Assembly (NCBI RefSeq): GCF_000378145.1
Contig: NZ_KB899293.1
Coordinates: 1 to 64,000, forward strand
Direction: 5' to 3'
Length of the DNA: 64,000 nucleotides
Origin: Saccharibacillus kuerlensis DSM 22868
GTDB taxonomy: Bacteria; Bacillota; Bacilli; Paenibacillales; Paenibacillaceae
Shown: positions 17,226 to 25,364 of the stretch, piece by piece
How the letters are laid out: the number at the start of each line of letters is the position of its first letter
How positions within the stretch are numbered: position 1 is the stretch's first letter
The notes under the pieces: generated by a model
What the model was told of the DNA's origin: nothing
The model's database searches: none
Seen by the model: only the letters and a program-made list of their open reading frames with translations
Position numbers and translations under genes: made by a program

Positions 17226-17533
17226 AGGTGAAAGACTTCCTTCAACTCTCGCGCTACCGGGCTGTTGTCCGGATTCGTCTCCATAATATCCTTCATATAA
17301 TCCCACCATTTCCGGCAGATTTCTGTATCTGCCGACTTGGCCCACAGCTCTTCGTCTTCGATTTCCAGATAAGCAAACAGACTGTCCGTCTCTGCATCCA
17401 GAAAAATCGAATAGCTCAGCATGCCGTGCTCCTTCAGCATGCTCTCCATCTCCGGCCATAGTTCATCATGACGACGGCGGTATTCTTCATGGTGCTCCCT
17501 GAACACTTTCATTACCGAAGCTTTACGAATCAT
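17207..17533 (-). CDS. rhaM: L-rhamnose mutarotase
   Basis: This 108-residue member of the RhaM (DUF718) family interconverts the alpha and beta anomers of L-rhamnose. The N-terminal MIRKASVMKV, the HHEEYRRRHDELWPEM segment and the C-terminal WWDYMKDIMETNPDNSPV match the family closely. Family members end at about EVFHL plus one residue; here the frame continues into palindromic element B and adds AACLT, so the true 3' end was overwritten by the element. GGGAGG precedes the start. A near-consensus CcpA cre site lies about 60 bp upstream. No other rhamnose catabolism gene is in the window. Confidence 0.93.
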   Translation of the reverse strand: MIRKASVMKVFREHHEEYRRRHDELWPEMESMLKEHGMLSYSIFLDAETDSLFAYLEIEDEELWAKSADTEICRKWWDYMKDIMETNPDNSPVARELKEVFHLAACLT

Positions 17534-17591
17534 CTTCCTCTTCCTCCCTATACAAGTGTAGTTTGCAGGTGTGTTCGCGACTCTAAAGGAA

Positions 17592-17605
17592 GTATAGCGC
17601 TTTCA
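17592..17605 (-). promoter_or_regulatory. cre-like (CcpA) site upstream of rhaM
   Basis: On the minus strand TGAAAGCGCTATAC matches 12 of 14 positions of the cre consensus TGWAARCGYTWNCW. It is about 60-70 bp upstream of the rhaM start, which is sensible for carbon catabolite control of a sugar gene. Binding is inferred. Confidence 0.45.
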
Positions 17606-17710
17606 AACCAAGAAAACGAATCGGCAAAAAGCACGCCCTTGATGGACGCGCTTCAAATCCTGCCGATCCCGCGATGCTCTTCCACTTCAATTGAAGAACA
17701 TCCGATGAAA

Positions 17711-18805
17711 TTATACTGCCGCGCTTGTTCCTTTGCGGGCTTTCTCGTCTTTGCGGATCTGCTTGCTGCGCAATTGACCGCATGCCGCATCAATGTCGGT
17801 GCCGTGTTCCATGCGTACCGTTGCGTTGATTCCGCGCTTCTTCAGTACATCGTAGAAGCCGTTGATTGCTTCCGGCGTACTGCGCTGATACTGGCTGTGT
17901 TCATCGACCGGATTATAAGGAATCAGGTTGATGCTTGCCAGATCCTTGAATTCGTCCAACAGGTCGGCCAGCTGTTCGGCCGTCTCGCGGCTGTCATTTA
18001 CTTCGCTGAGCAAAATGTACTCAAACATGATCCGGCGGCCCGTTGTATCGAGATAATAACGGACGGCGTCCATCAGCTTCTCAAGCGGGAACGCGCGGTT
18101 GATCATCATAATCCGCGTACGCAGGTCATTATTAGGTGCATGCAGCGAGATCGCCAGATGCGTCTGGGTGCCAAGATCTGCAAAGGCGCGAATCTTGTCC
18201 GGAATACCGCTCGTCGAAACGGTGATCCGCTTCGCTGCGATTGCCAGACCTTTGCGGTCCTTGACGACGTCGAGGAAGTGGATCAGATGCTCGAAGTTGT
18301 CGAATGGCTCGCCGATACCCATCACAACAATGTTGGTTACCTTCTCGTTCTTGCCTGCCGCATCCAAATAATGCTGTACGGTCATGATCTGCTCGACGAT
18401 CTCGCCCGCCGTCAGATCCCGGCTTTTCTTGATCAGACCGCTGGCGCAGAAGCTGCAGCCGATATTGCAGCCGACCTGTGTCGTTACACAGACGGACAGT
18501 CCGTATTTCTTGCGCATCAGAACCGTTTCGATCAAGCTGCCGTCGTGCAGCTGCAGCAGGAACTTAACCGTGCCGTCAGACGCTTCCTGCTTGACGAACT
18601 GAGTCATTGTATTAAGCGAAAATCTTTCCTGCAGCAGTTCCAGGCAGGCGGCATTAACAGCTGTCATCTGCGAGAAATCGCTCACTCTTTCCGTATACAG
18701 CGCCTTCCAAATGTGTGCGGCACGGGATTTCTTCTCCCCGTTCTGCGTTAGCCATTCGGACAGCGCCTCCAAAGTTAGTCCATAAATGGACGGTTTGCTG
18801 TTCAT
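17711..18805 (-). CDS. rlmN: Dual-specificity rRNA/tRNA adenine-C2 methyltransferase RlmN
   Basis: This 364-residue radical-SAM enzyme methylates C2 of A2503 in 23S rRNA (and A37 of some tRNAs). The iron-sulfur cysteines are C113, C117 and C120 (CNIGCSFC). The two methyl-relay cysteines are C106 (SVCVTTQ) and C342 ([10 protein letters not shown]). [10 protein letters not shown] and ISLHAPN are further RlmN/Cfr motifs. DIDAACGQL favours RlmN over the Cfr resistance enzyme. The ATG is preceded by AGAGGG. It is monocistronic. Confidence 0.92.
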   Translation of the reverse strand: MNSKPSIYGLTLEALSEWLTQNGEKKSRAAHIWKALYTERVSDFSQMTAVNAACLELLQERFSLNTMTQFVKQEASDGTVKFLLQLHDGSLIETVLMRKKYGLSVCVTTQVGCNIGCSFCASGLIKKSRDLTAGEIVEQIMTVQHYLDAAGKNEKVTNIVVMGIGEPFDNFEHLIHFLDVVKDRKGLAIAAKRITVSTSGIPDKIRAFADLGTQTHLAISLHAPNNDLRTRIMMINRAFPLEKLMDAVRYYLDTTGRRIMFEYILLSEVNDSRETAEQLADLLDEFKDLASINLIPYNPVDEHSQYQRSTPEAINGFYDVLKKRGINATVRMEHGTDIDAACGQLRSKQIRKDEKARKGTSAAV

Positions 18806-18960
18806 GGTGGGTTACCCTCTTTTCAAAACCGTGATCCGTCGGATCCGGTACGTATAGATATGCTGTATGTCTTGCAGACCAGAGAATCGGAAAATTAAAA
18901 TTCTTTCTTATTGTCCCAAATTTCAAACGCAAGCACAAGCGGATTATTGAAGCATTGGGC

Positions 18961-19018
18961 GAAAAAACAACCTCCAAAACCTGCCGCTGTACACGGAAGG
19001 CTCTGAAGGTTGGCAGGA
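18961..19018 (-). terminator. Terminator of the exopolysaccharide operon
   Basis: On the minus strand a 14-bp stem with G-U pairs (AACCTTCAGAGCCT with AGGTTTTGGAGGTT) is followed by GTTTTTTCG. It lies just after the glycosyltransferase stop at 19026. Confidence 0.75.
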
Positions 19019-19025
19019 AACGTTC

Positions 19026-20321
19026 TTAACCGAAACGCTGTGTTTTGTACCACTTCGTTTTACGACCTGTCAGCTTATTGACCGTAAGGTTCCATACCGC
19101 TTTAAGAGACAGGACGATAAAGAGCTGTGAATACGTGAAGTAAGACAGACACGACAGGATGAAATTTCTCGTCGTACTCTGACCGATATCGGAAGCGAGC
19201 GCCAGGTTGATCTGCAGCACGTACAGGTAATACATGAGAGCGCCCGACATCATCAGGTAGACGTAGAGATCTTCCGCAAAACGAAACGGAGAGGTCAGCG
19301 ACGAATCGAACAAGCTCAATACAACGAAGATCAGATTTATGACGAGAATAAAATCCGATGCCAAGATAGCAAGCATAAACCAAAGATAACCCATCGCATA
19401 ATATAGAACCAACAGTTGGACTCTCCAAGGGGAACCATTGAACAGGTGTTTGATATTGGTCATAATGACGTAGAAATTCCCCTGCGCCCACCTGGTTCGC
19501 TGCTTAATATATACGTTCAGATCTTCAGGTTCCTGCTGATAGGCTTCAGCCCGTGAGGCAAGAGCAATCAGTTTGCCCCGCTGCATAATTTCGAAAGACA
19601 CCGCCGTGTCTTCCGTCAGCGCATTGACATCCCATCCGCCAATTTCACGAATCAGGTCCGACTTGATAATAAAGTTGGTTCCGGGAATCGTTCCAATTCG
19701 GAACAGCTGCCACATCCCCGTGTGATAAATCCGCTGTACCGTTACCAATTCAAGATTTATAAATTGGGAGAGAAGATTTTGCCCCCTGTTGCGCGCCTTG
19801 TTGCGTCCAAAGACTGCTCCGTAACGCTCGGGATCTTCCAGTGCTTTTGTAATCAGGAAGAACAGTGTATTGCGTTCGGGCGCCGCATCCGCATCAAAGA
19901 TACAGATCCATTCTCCGGTCGCCTGCTCCAATGCGTCGTTCAAAGCTCCGGATTTGCCTCCGGTCCCTTTTCTCTCGAAAACAGTAAAATTACGATCCTG
20001 ATAAGGGGCCATCTTCTTGAGTCGGTATAGACGATTAGCTGTCGTATCGGAGCAGTTGTCCGCAATTACAATCAATTGGAGTTTTTCGGGAGGGTAATTC
20101 AGATTAAGTACGTTTTCCGCGGTTGCGGCGATAACCAATTCTTCATTATGTGCGGGGATTAATACGGTTACGGTGGGGAAATGGCTCATGTCCTGCGAGG
20201 CGTCCCATTTTTCTTTGCGTTCTTTCATCAAAAAGCGGATCGCTCCTGCCATGAATACGATCGACTGGAGAACGGCCGCCCAGATGCTCAACATCACAAA
20301 CAGCATCAGTCCGTCACTCAT
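19026..20321 (-). CDS. Processive family-2 glycosyltransferase (YdaM/PssC type)
   Basis: This 431-residue membrane glycosyltransferase has an N-terminal helix, a GT-A catalytic domain and about four C-terminal helices (from about residue 300). Catalytic motifs are DNCSD (88-92), DAD (143-145), TED (236-238) and QRTRW (274-278), the D,D,D,QxxRW set of cellulose/PNAG-type polymerases. It should polymerise and export a polysaccharide at the membrane. It is the last gene of the operon and its start overlaps the 48-residue ORF. Its neighbours match the B. subtilis ydaJKLMN and Listeria pss loci, where c-di-GMP controls the polymer. The polymer itself is unknown. Confidence 0.9.
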   Translation of the reverse strand: MSDGLMLFVMLSIWAAVLQSIVFMAGAIRFLMKERKEKWDASQDMSHFPTVTVLIPAHNEELVIAATAENVLNLNYPPEKLQLIVIADNCSDTTANRLYRLKKMAPYQDRNFTVFERKGTGGKSGALNDALEQATGEWICIFDADAAPERNTLFFLITKALEDPERYGAVFGRNKARNRGQNLLSQFINLELVTVQRIYHTGMWQLFRIGTIPGTNFIIKSDLIREIGGWDVNALTEDTAVSFEIMQRGKLIALASRAEAYQQEPEDLNVYIKQRTRWAQGNFYVIMTNIKHLFNGSPWRVQLLVLYYAMGYLWFMLAILASDFILVINLIFVVLSLFDSSLTSPFRFAEDLYVYLMMSGALMYYLYVLQINLALASDIGQSTTRNFILSCLSYFTYSQLFIVLSLKAVWNLTVNKLTGRKTKWYKTQRFG

Positions 20322-20460
20322 GGGACTTCCCCCGGTCGTAGCTTCGATTGACAGCGGCTCTAAACCAAAGCGTCATACCTGTGAGAACCAGCACACATGT
20401 CATCAAAAACAAATTCACTCCGCTGCACAGCGGGAGGAACCATTCAATGTAACTTGTCAT
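20314..20460 (-). CDS. Small one-TM protein of the EPS operon (48 aa)
   Basis: This short ORF fills the gap between the degenerate GGDEF gene and the glycosyltransferase gene. Its ATG at 20460 is preceded by GAGGGAG about 6 nt upstream, and its stop lies inside the glycosyltransferase start (8-bp overlap), so the three genes are translationally linked. The product begins MTSYIEWFLPLCSG and has one hydrophobic helix (about residues 8-33), then a basic tail. Size and position suggest an accessory subunit of the polymerase, comparable in role to small PgaD-like proteins. No homology is claimed. Confidence 0.7.
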   Translation of the reverse strand: MTSYIEWFLPLCSGVNLFLMTCVLVLTGMTLWFRAAVNRSYDRGKSHE

Positions 20461-20478
20461 TTCATCTCCCTCTTCCGC

Positions 20479-21354
20479 TTAAATATATTCGCCGATCAGA
20501 TCGGTTTCCGAATTTCGGACAAGTGCAGCCACAACAGCATCGGCATCACCGTATTTGCTGAACTGTTCTTCATGAAAAACAAGTCCGCCCGCACGTACGA
20601 CAAAATTGACAGGAAGTCCGTTTTTGCCTTCGATCCGGTGATCCATCATAGCCTGCTTGATGCGCCCCTTCAGCATCTGAAGATCATCCGCCCGGGTCAT
20701 CGGACAAATCACCACAAATTGTCCGCCTTCGATCGAAAACTTATAATCCTCAAATCGGATCTCTTTTTGAATAACCCCAGACAGTTCAACCAGCAGCTGC
20801 GCATATCGCCGGGAACCGAGCAACTCCTGGACAGCGGGCAGAAAATCGATCTTGAACAGCATCATGCAGAATCCGTAATGCTCCGAGTAACGCCGTGCCA
20901 GATTGGACTGCTTGATCAGCGTATCCTGCAGCGCCAACCGGTTGCCGAGGCTCGTTTCGGGATCCACTTCGGGATTCAGCGTCTGCAGCGCATCCAGCCG
21001 TTCGAGCAGCCTTCGACTGCGAATCAATCCGCGGCCCAGCAGCCCTGCAGCGAGCAGGTCGGCCGGTACCAGAAGCAGCCAGGAAACGCCAAGGACATCG
21101 ACCGGACCGTATGTAGTCAGCCAGACGAAGTAAGCAACAATAAACACAAAGACCAGAACAGCCGATACGCCTACCGGAATGAAGAGACCGGTTCCCAGCG
21201 CTACCAAAGCCAAGCTCCCCAACACGATTTCTCGCGTATGAGGGCCGTCAATCTGGTAGATTTGCCAATTCAATAGAAGGGTCTGTACGATTGCCAATGC
21301 GATCAAAGCAACATATCCCAACGAAAATTGACGAACAAAAAGTGCATTTTTCAT
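20479..21354 (-). CDS. Membrane c-di-GMP receptor with degenerate GGDEF domain (YdaK/PssE type)
   Basis: The 291 residues begin with about four membrane helices (residues 10-108) followed by a GGDEF-fold domain. The active-site signature is replaced by EGGQF (209-213), so diguanylate cyclase activity is not expected. An RxxD inhibitory-site motif (R200-F-E-D203) stands exactly five residues before it, the spacing used for c-di-GMP binding. This is the pattern of B. subtilis YdaK and Listeria PssE, membrane receptors that activate the neighbouring polysaccharide synthase. Its start lies 3 bp after the stop of the glycoside hydrolase-like gene. Confidence 0.9.
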   Translation of the reverse strand: MKNALFVRQFSLGYVALIALAIVQTLLLNWQIYQIDGPHTREIVLGSLALVALGTGLFIPVGVSAVLVFVFIVAYFVWLTTYGPVDVLGVSWLLLVPADLLAAGLLGRGLIRSRRLLERLDALQTLNPEVDPETSLGNRLALQDTLIKQSNLARRYSEHYGFCMMLFKIDFLPAVQELLGSRRYAQLLVELSGVIQKEIRFEDYKFSIEGGQFVVICPMTRADDLQMLKGRIKQAMMDHRIEGKNGLPVNFVVRAGGLVFHEEQFSKYGDADAVVAALVRNSETDLIGEYI

Positions 21355-21357
21355 GAG

Positions 21358-22464
21358 TTATCGATTCCTTTTGTCAGTTTTCCACTGCTGCTCTGCAAGA
21401 AGCGGGAATAAATTATCGAATGCATGCGTATCGCCACCAAATACGTACCCACCGGGATAGCGAGAGTCTTGGTCTCGGAACTGCAGCATTCGTTCAATCA
21501 TCTTTCCTGCCCATTTGGAATCATTCGAGTCCATGAAGAGCATCGCTGCCAGTGCGTAGACCGACGGAGACTCATAAGGAACGGTTCCTTTTAGACTGGA
21601 TCGATCGTAACGCCCTACGATCTTGCCCTGCTGTTCATACTGCTGACGCAAAAAATCCAACAGCTTGGTAGGCATCTGGCCAGCTTCATGAACATGAATA
21701 GCCGCAATCAACTGTTCGGTCATATTGACCTCTTCTACAGATTCATACTGACCGGTTTTTACATTGTATCGTTGAGGATAAAAGACAGAATCTTGAGGCA
21801 GGGATTTAAGCAGGGAGGTGTAGCGCTGAAGTGTGGCATCGTCCATCAATTCATAGAAGTTCATTCTCTCGAAAGCTTCAATATCGATGTAGGCGAGATT
21901 AAGCGTGGCTGCCGAAGTTCCATCGGCGAAGTTGTGGTAATCGACCAAGTAGCCGTTTACTGCGGTTTCCTGCTGCAGAGTTTGCGAGATTAAGCGGGCT
22001 TCCTTCAAGTAAGCTTCATTTCCCCAAACGTCATAAGCATGCAAAAGCACATTAAGCAGACGAAGATCGTCGCCCAGTGCATTGGTTGTTACCTGGGAAG
22101 TTCCGTCGGGCTCCAGCTTCCAGTACCAGTAATGCTCGGGAGCGGTGAAAAAAGACTGCAGCGTGTTCAGATTCTTGTCAAACTCGGTCTGATTGTTCTG
22201 CTTCAAGTTGTAAGCCATCCACAAACCGACGGATTCCAGTAAAGCTTCCTTGCCGGCGACGATATCGGGATTTTGCGAAACAGAGGGTTTTAAATAAGTG
22301 GCGATCGTGTGATTGGGGTTCATCATGTGTGAAGCGATAAAATCTTGAGTCGGGGAAACATAACGTTGTCGAAGAAGTTCCCATCCACCGCAAATAGTGG
22401 CAACCACCACAAAAATGGATGCTATAAGCACACAGGTGGATTTAGTCCTTTTTTTTAGAAACAC
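21358..22464 (-). CDS. Membrane-anchored GH8-like glycosidase (YdaJ/PssZ type)
   Basis: This 368-residue protein has an N-terminal hydrophobic anchor (about residues 10-30, without a lipobox) and an extracellular domain resembling the family 8 glycoside hydrolases that sit in bacterial polysaccharide operons. The conserved-looking WYWKLEPDG, YIDIEAFE and GGYVFGGDTHAFDN segments fit an (alpha/alpha)6 barrel. It probably trims or releases the polymer outside the cell. The start is GTG with GGAGG 9 nt upstream. It is the first gene of a four-gene operon with its own promoter at 22508-22536. Confidence 0.8.
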   Translation of the reverse strand: MFLKKRTKSTCVLIASIFVVVATICGGWELLRQRYVSPTQDFIASHMMNPNHTIATYLKPSVSQNPDIVAGKEALLESVGLWMAYNLKQNNQTEFDKNLNTLQSFFTAPEHYWYWKLEPDGTSQVTTNALGDDLRLLNVLLHAYDVWGNEAYLKEARLISQTLQQETAVNGYLVDYHNFADGTSAATLNLAYIDIEAFERMNFYELMDDATLQRYTSLLKSLPQDSVFYPQRYNVKTGQYESVEEVNMTEQLIAAIHVHEAGQMPTKLLDFLRQQYEQQGKIVGRYDRSSLKGTVPYESPSVYALAAMLFMDSNDSKWAGKMIERMLQFRDQDSRYPGGYVFGGDTHAFDNLFPLLAEQQWKTDKRNR

Positions 22465-22507
22465 CCGGAACTACCTCCAATTTTTACTTGAAGTTCTTAT
22501 AGAGTAC

Positions 22508-22536
22508 TTTATACCTAATAATAAGGAATTAAGCAA
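22508..22536 (-). promoter_or_regulatory. Promoter of the exopolysaccharide operon
   Basis: On the minus strand TTGCTT (22536-22531) and TATAAA (22513-22508) are separated by 17 bp, with the transcript starting about 40 bp before the GTG start. This supports initiation independent of the upstream HD-GYP gene. Confidence 0.55.
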
Positions 22537-22562
22537 TACCTAACAAGGAACTTCTTTCATCA

Positions 22563-24095
22563 TTATAAGAGTTTTGTATGGGAATTAGAATACTTTTCGT
22601 CAACGTAAAATGCCCGAATCTCAAGAAATTCATCCAGATGCTCCAAAAACAGATCAGTAAGAACAGGGTCAAAATGCTCGCCTCGTTCCTTATGGAAAAA
22701 TTGAATAATTTCGGGAAGAGGCCATGCTTTCTTATATACACGGTCGCTTGCCAGCGCGTCGAATACGTCAGCGATTGCAGTAATCCGGGCATACAGATGG
22801 ATTTCTTCGCCCATAAGCCCCTGCGGATAACCGCCGCCTCCATATTTTTCGTGGTGCTGCAGTGCGATAATGGCGGCTGTCTTAAGAATGGGACGGCTTG
22901 AATGCTTCAGCATCTCATAGCCGGACCGTGCATGATCTTTCATAATGGCATATTCTTCATCCGTCAGCTTGCCCGGTTTATTGAGAATGGAATCGCTGAT
23001 GCCGACTTTGCCGATATCATGCATCGGGCTGGCCAATGCGAGCAGATTCGCTTCTTCTTCCGGAAGTCCGTATTTGAGCGCCAGCAGCTTCGTATATTCC
23101 GCTACCCGCTTCACATGGAACCCGGTCTCCTGCGAACGTGTCTCTGCGATGCCGCCAAGCGTGTAAATGATTTCTTTTTGCGTACTCTCGATCTCGTGGC
23201 GCAGCTCCAAATTCTCGAACACGGCATCTGTATTGGCGCAGTAAGACTCGGCCAAATAGTACTCCCAATCACTCGGTGTACGAAGACCGTCGATAAAAAC
23301 CAGCCGCTCGGTGCCTACACTGCTCGGCGAATAGAAACTGAAGCCTTCCATTGACGGTGAATTCGAGCCGAACGAACGCAGCAGCGGTAGCACATTGTCG
23401 ATTTCTCGAGGCAGTGTCTCCGCGTCGACGCCCGTATATTTGCCGGTTGCGGCCAACTTGTTCCATTTCTGATGAACTTTTTGCAGAATCAGTCCGCTGT
23501 AAGCGTTCTTTAGATTTAGAATCGAAGCGAGATGACGTAGAACATCCTGTGCCATTTCTTCAAGAGAATTAGCATTCAGTACGAGCGACGAGGACAGTGC
23601 CACATATTCCAGACTTTTCTTCTCGTCGTCTGTTTTTTTGAAGTCCCGATAAGCTCGCAGCGCTGCAACAAGGGAGGCCTTCAAACGCCCTTCCTGCTGA
23701 TCAAACTCTCCTTTGATGCGGAAAGTATTAATATCGTAGCCGAGCATGATCTCTTCTTCTTCTTCCGCCCAGATTCGATCCGCTACAATCACGATACGGA
23801 CAGCCGCATTTTGCAGAGTTTGACGAATATAGCTGACCAAAGACAGAGGACGCCGATCTCCCGATTCGTCCAGCTCCAGCATTACAGATGCAATATTCGG
23901 TTCCTTTTCAAGCAGCAGACGTGCCTCGTCGATCCCTGCAGCATGGATTAGACGAACACCCCGTCCTTCAAAACGAAAATCGCTAAGTATATGTGAAAGC
24001 CCCAGCAGTTCTTCGCTGCGGTGAGCAACTAATAAAATGTTCCATGCGATCTCGTTCGTAAGTTCGCCCTCTCCATTCTCCCGGTAGATGTCCAT
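22563..24095 (-). CDS. HD-GYP phosphodiesterase with pseudo-receiver and DUF3369-like sensor
   Basis: This 510-residue protein begins with a receiver-like domain (about 1-140), continues with a GAF-like DUF3369-type region (about 150-315) and ends with an HD-GYP domain. The metal and catalytic motifs HDIGK (about residue 358) and HHEKYGGGGYP (about 417-427) are intact, so it should hydrolyse c-di-GMP. It lies directly upstream of the c-di-GMP-responsive EPS operon in the same direction and is a natural antagonist of it. The start at 24095 follows GGAGGAG; an earlier in-frame codon lacks a ribosome binding site. Confidence 0.88.
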   Translation of the reverse strand: MDIYRENGEGELTNEIAWNILLVAHRSEELLGLSHILSDFRFEGRGVRLIHAAGIDEARLLLEKEPNIASVMLELDESGDRRPLSLVSYIRQTLQNAAVRIVIVADRIWAEEEEEIMLGYDINTFRIKGEFDQQEGRLKASLVAALRAYRDFKKTDDEKKSLEYVALSSSLVLNANSLEEMAQDVLRHLASILNLKNAYSGLILQKVHQKWNKLAATGKYTGVDAETLPREIDNVLPLLRSFGSNSPSMEGFSFYSPSSVGTERLVFIDGLRTPSDWEYYLAESYCANTDAVFENLELRHEIESTQKEIIYTLGGIAETRSQETGFHVKRVAEYTKLLALKYGLPEEEANLLALASPMHDIGKVGISDSILNKPGKLTDEEYAIMKDHARSGYEMLKHSSRPILKTAAIIALQHHEKYGGGGYPQGLMGEEIHLYARITAIADVFDALASDRVYKKAWPLPEIIQFFHKERGEHFDPVLTDLFLEHLDEFLEIRAFYVDEKYSNSHTKLL

Positions 24096-24298
24096 TGCAT
24101 TTCTCCTCCAGCTTATTGTCAATCCGCTTTCCAAATATTCCGTACATAGTTAGCTTTCGCCCTTATCGCTTTATCGTCAACTTAGCGGGTAATGTGAAGA
24201 GAACAAGGGTACTAATTTTATGAAAATGATGCAGAAAAGACCGGGCGGTGCAATTCAGGTCCATATTACGCTGTCCGGATGCTGCAAGGAGGAAATTC

Positions 24299-25213
24299 AT
24301 GACAAGTCCAAACGCCTTTTCAACATCGAATCCAAAAATTGTCCTTGCCGGAGCGACGGGCTTTATTGGAAGGGCACTTCAGAAGCGTTATGCGGAAAAA
24401 GGATACGATCTACGAATGATTTCCCGCCGCACCGGTGACATCTCCTGGAATGACCACGCCGAAATGACGAATGCTCTCAACGGAGCAGCTCTGCTTGTCA
24501 ATTTGGCGGGCCGCTCAGTCAACTGCCGATACAATGAACATAATAAACGCGAAATCATGAACTCCCGCACCGAAACGACACATGCCCTTGGAGAAGCCGT
24601 TATGTCCTGTTACAATCCACCGGAACTATGGATCAACTCCGGCACCGCCACCATTTACCGCGATGCCCGCGACCGTCCCATGACTGAGGAGGACGGCGAG
24701 CTCGGAAGCGGCTTCTCTGTCGAAGTCGCCAAAGCCTGGGAAGAAGCCTTCTTCTCCTCTTCCACACCGGCCACTCGAAAAGCAGTGCTGCGCATTTCCA
24801 TTGTGCTGGGACGCGGCGGAGGCGTTATGACTCCGTATATCAACCTCGTACGTTTCGGTCTTGGCGGCCATCAGGGACCGGGCGATCAGCGCTTCAGTTG
24901 GGTGCATCTTGAAGATCTATGCCGGATGATCGAATTTCTTGAAGAGCGAAAAGATCTGTCCGGCATCTTCAATGCCTCGGCGCCGGAACAGGTCACGAAT
25001 GCCGAGCAGATGAAGATTATGCGCGAAGCTTATGGGCGCCGACTCGGCCTGCCGGCGCCCGCTTGGATGCTGGAAGTGGGCGCCGTGGCCATCCGCACCG
25101 AGACGGAACTGATTCTGAAAAGCCGCTGGGTCGCACCGGAACGTATGCTTCGCGAAGGTTTCCAATTCCGTTATCCGACACTGCGTGAGGCGATGGCGGA
25201 GATCGCCAGATAA
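24299..25213 (+). CDS. TIGR01777-family SDR epimerase (YfcH type)
   Basis: This 304-residue extended short-chain dehydrogenase has the nucleotide-binding motif GATGFIGRALQKR near the N-terminus and the family-typical ALVNLAGRS-like (LLVNLAGRSVNCRYN) segment, RFSWVHLEDL and a C-terminal SRWVAPERMLREGFQF block. The family is widespread but its substrate is unknown. The ATG at 24299 follows AAGGAGG by 6 nt. A 150-bp gap separates it from the flavin oxidoreductase gene, which reads in the same direction. Confidence 0.88.
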   Translation: MTSPNAFSTSNPKIVLAGATGFIGRALQKRYAEKGYDLRMISRRTGDISWNDHAEMTNALNGAALLVNLAGRSVNCRYNEHNKREIMNSRTETTHALGEAVMSCYNPPELWINSGTATIYRDARDRPMTEEDGELGSGFSVEVAKAWEEAFFSSSTPATRKAVLRISIVLGRGGGVMTPYINLVRFGLGGHQGPGDQRFSWVHLEDLCRMIEFLEERKDLSGIFNASAPEQVTNAEQMKIMREAYGRRLGLPAPAWMLEVGAVAIRTETELILKSRWVAPERMLREGFQFRYPTLREAMAEIAR

Positions 25214-25364
25214 GCGTCCCCCGCTTGAACCTGCACGAGAAAGTCTGACTTTATCCAAGTGGTCCGCCTGCCTTTTCGCTTTCGGCATATTCAACCCGGG
25301 TAGATACGCCCAATCCGGGTAATGATAAGCAGGAAACTCCCTATACGAAAGCGAGGAAAATCCA

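Noticed and set aside
17711-18805. Cfr-type antibiotic resistance methyltransferase
   Set aside because: The C-terminal DIDAACGQL and overall sequence fit housekeeping RlmN better, and no resistance context is present.
25236-25260. Possible extra element A copy (GAGAAAGTC)
   Set aside because: Only a 10-bp match to the element end, with none of the core or flanking hairpins.
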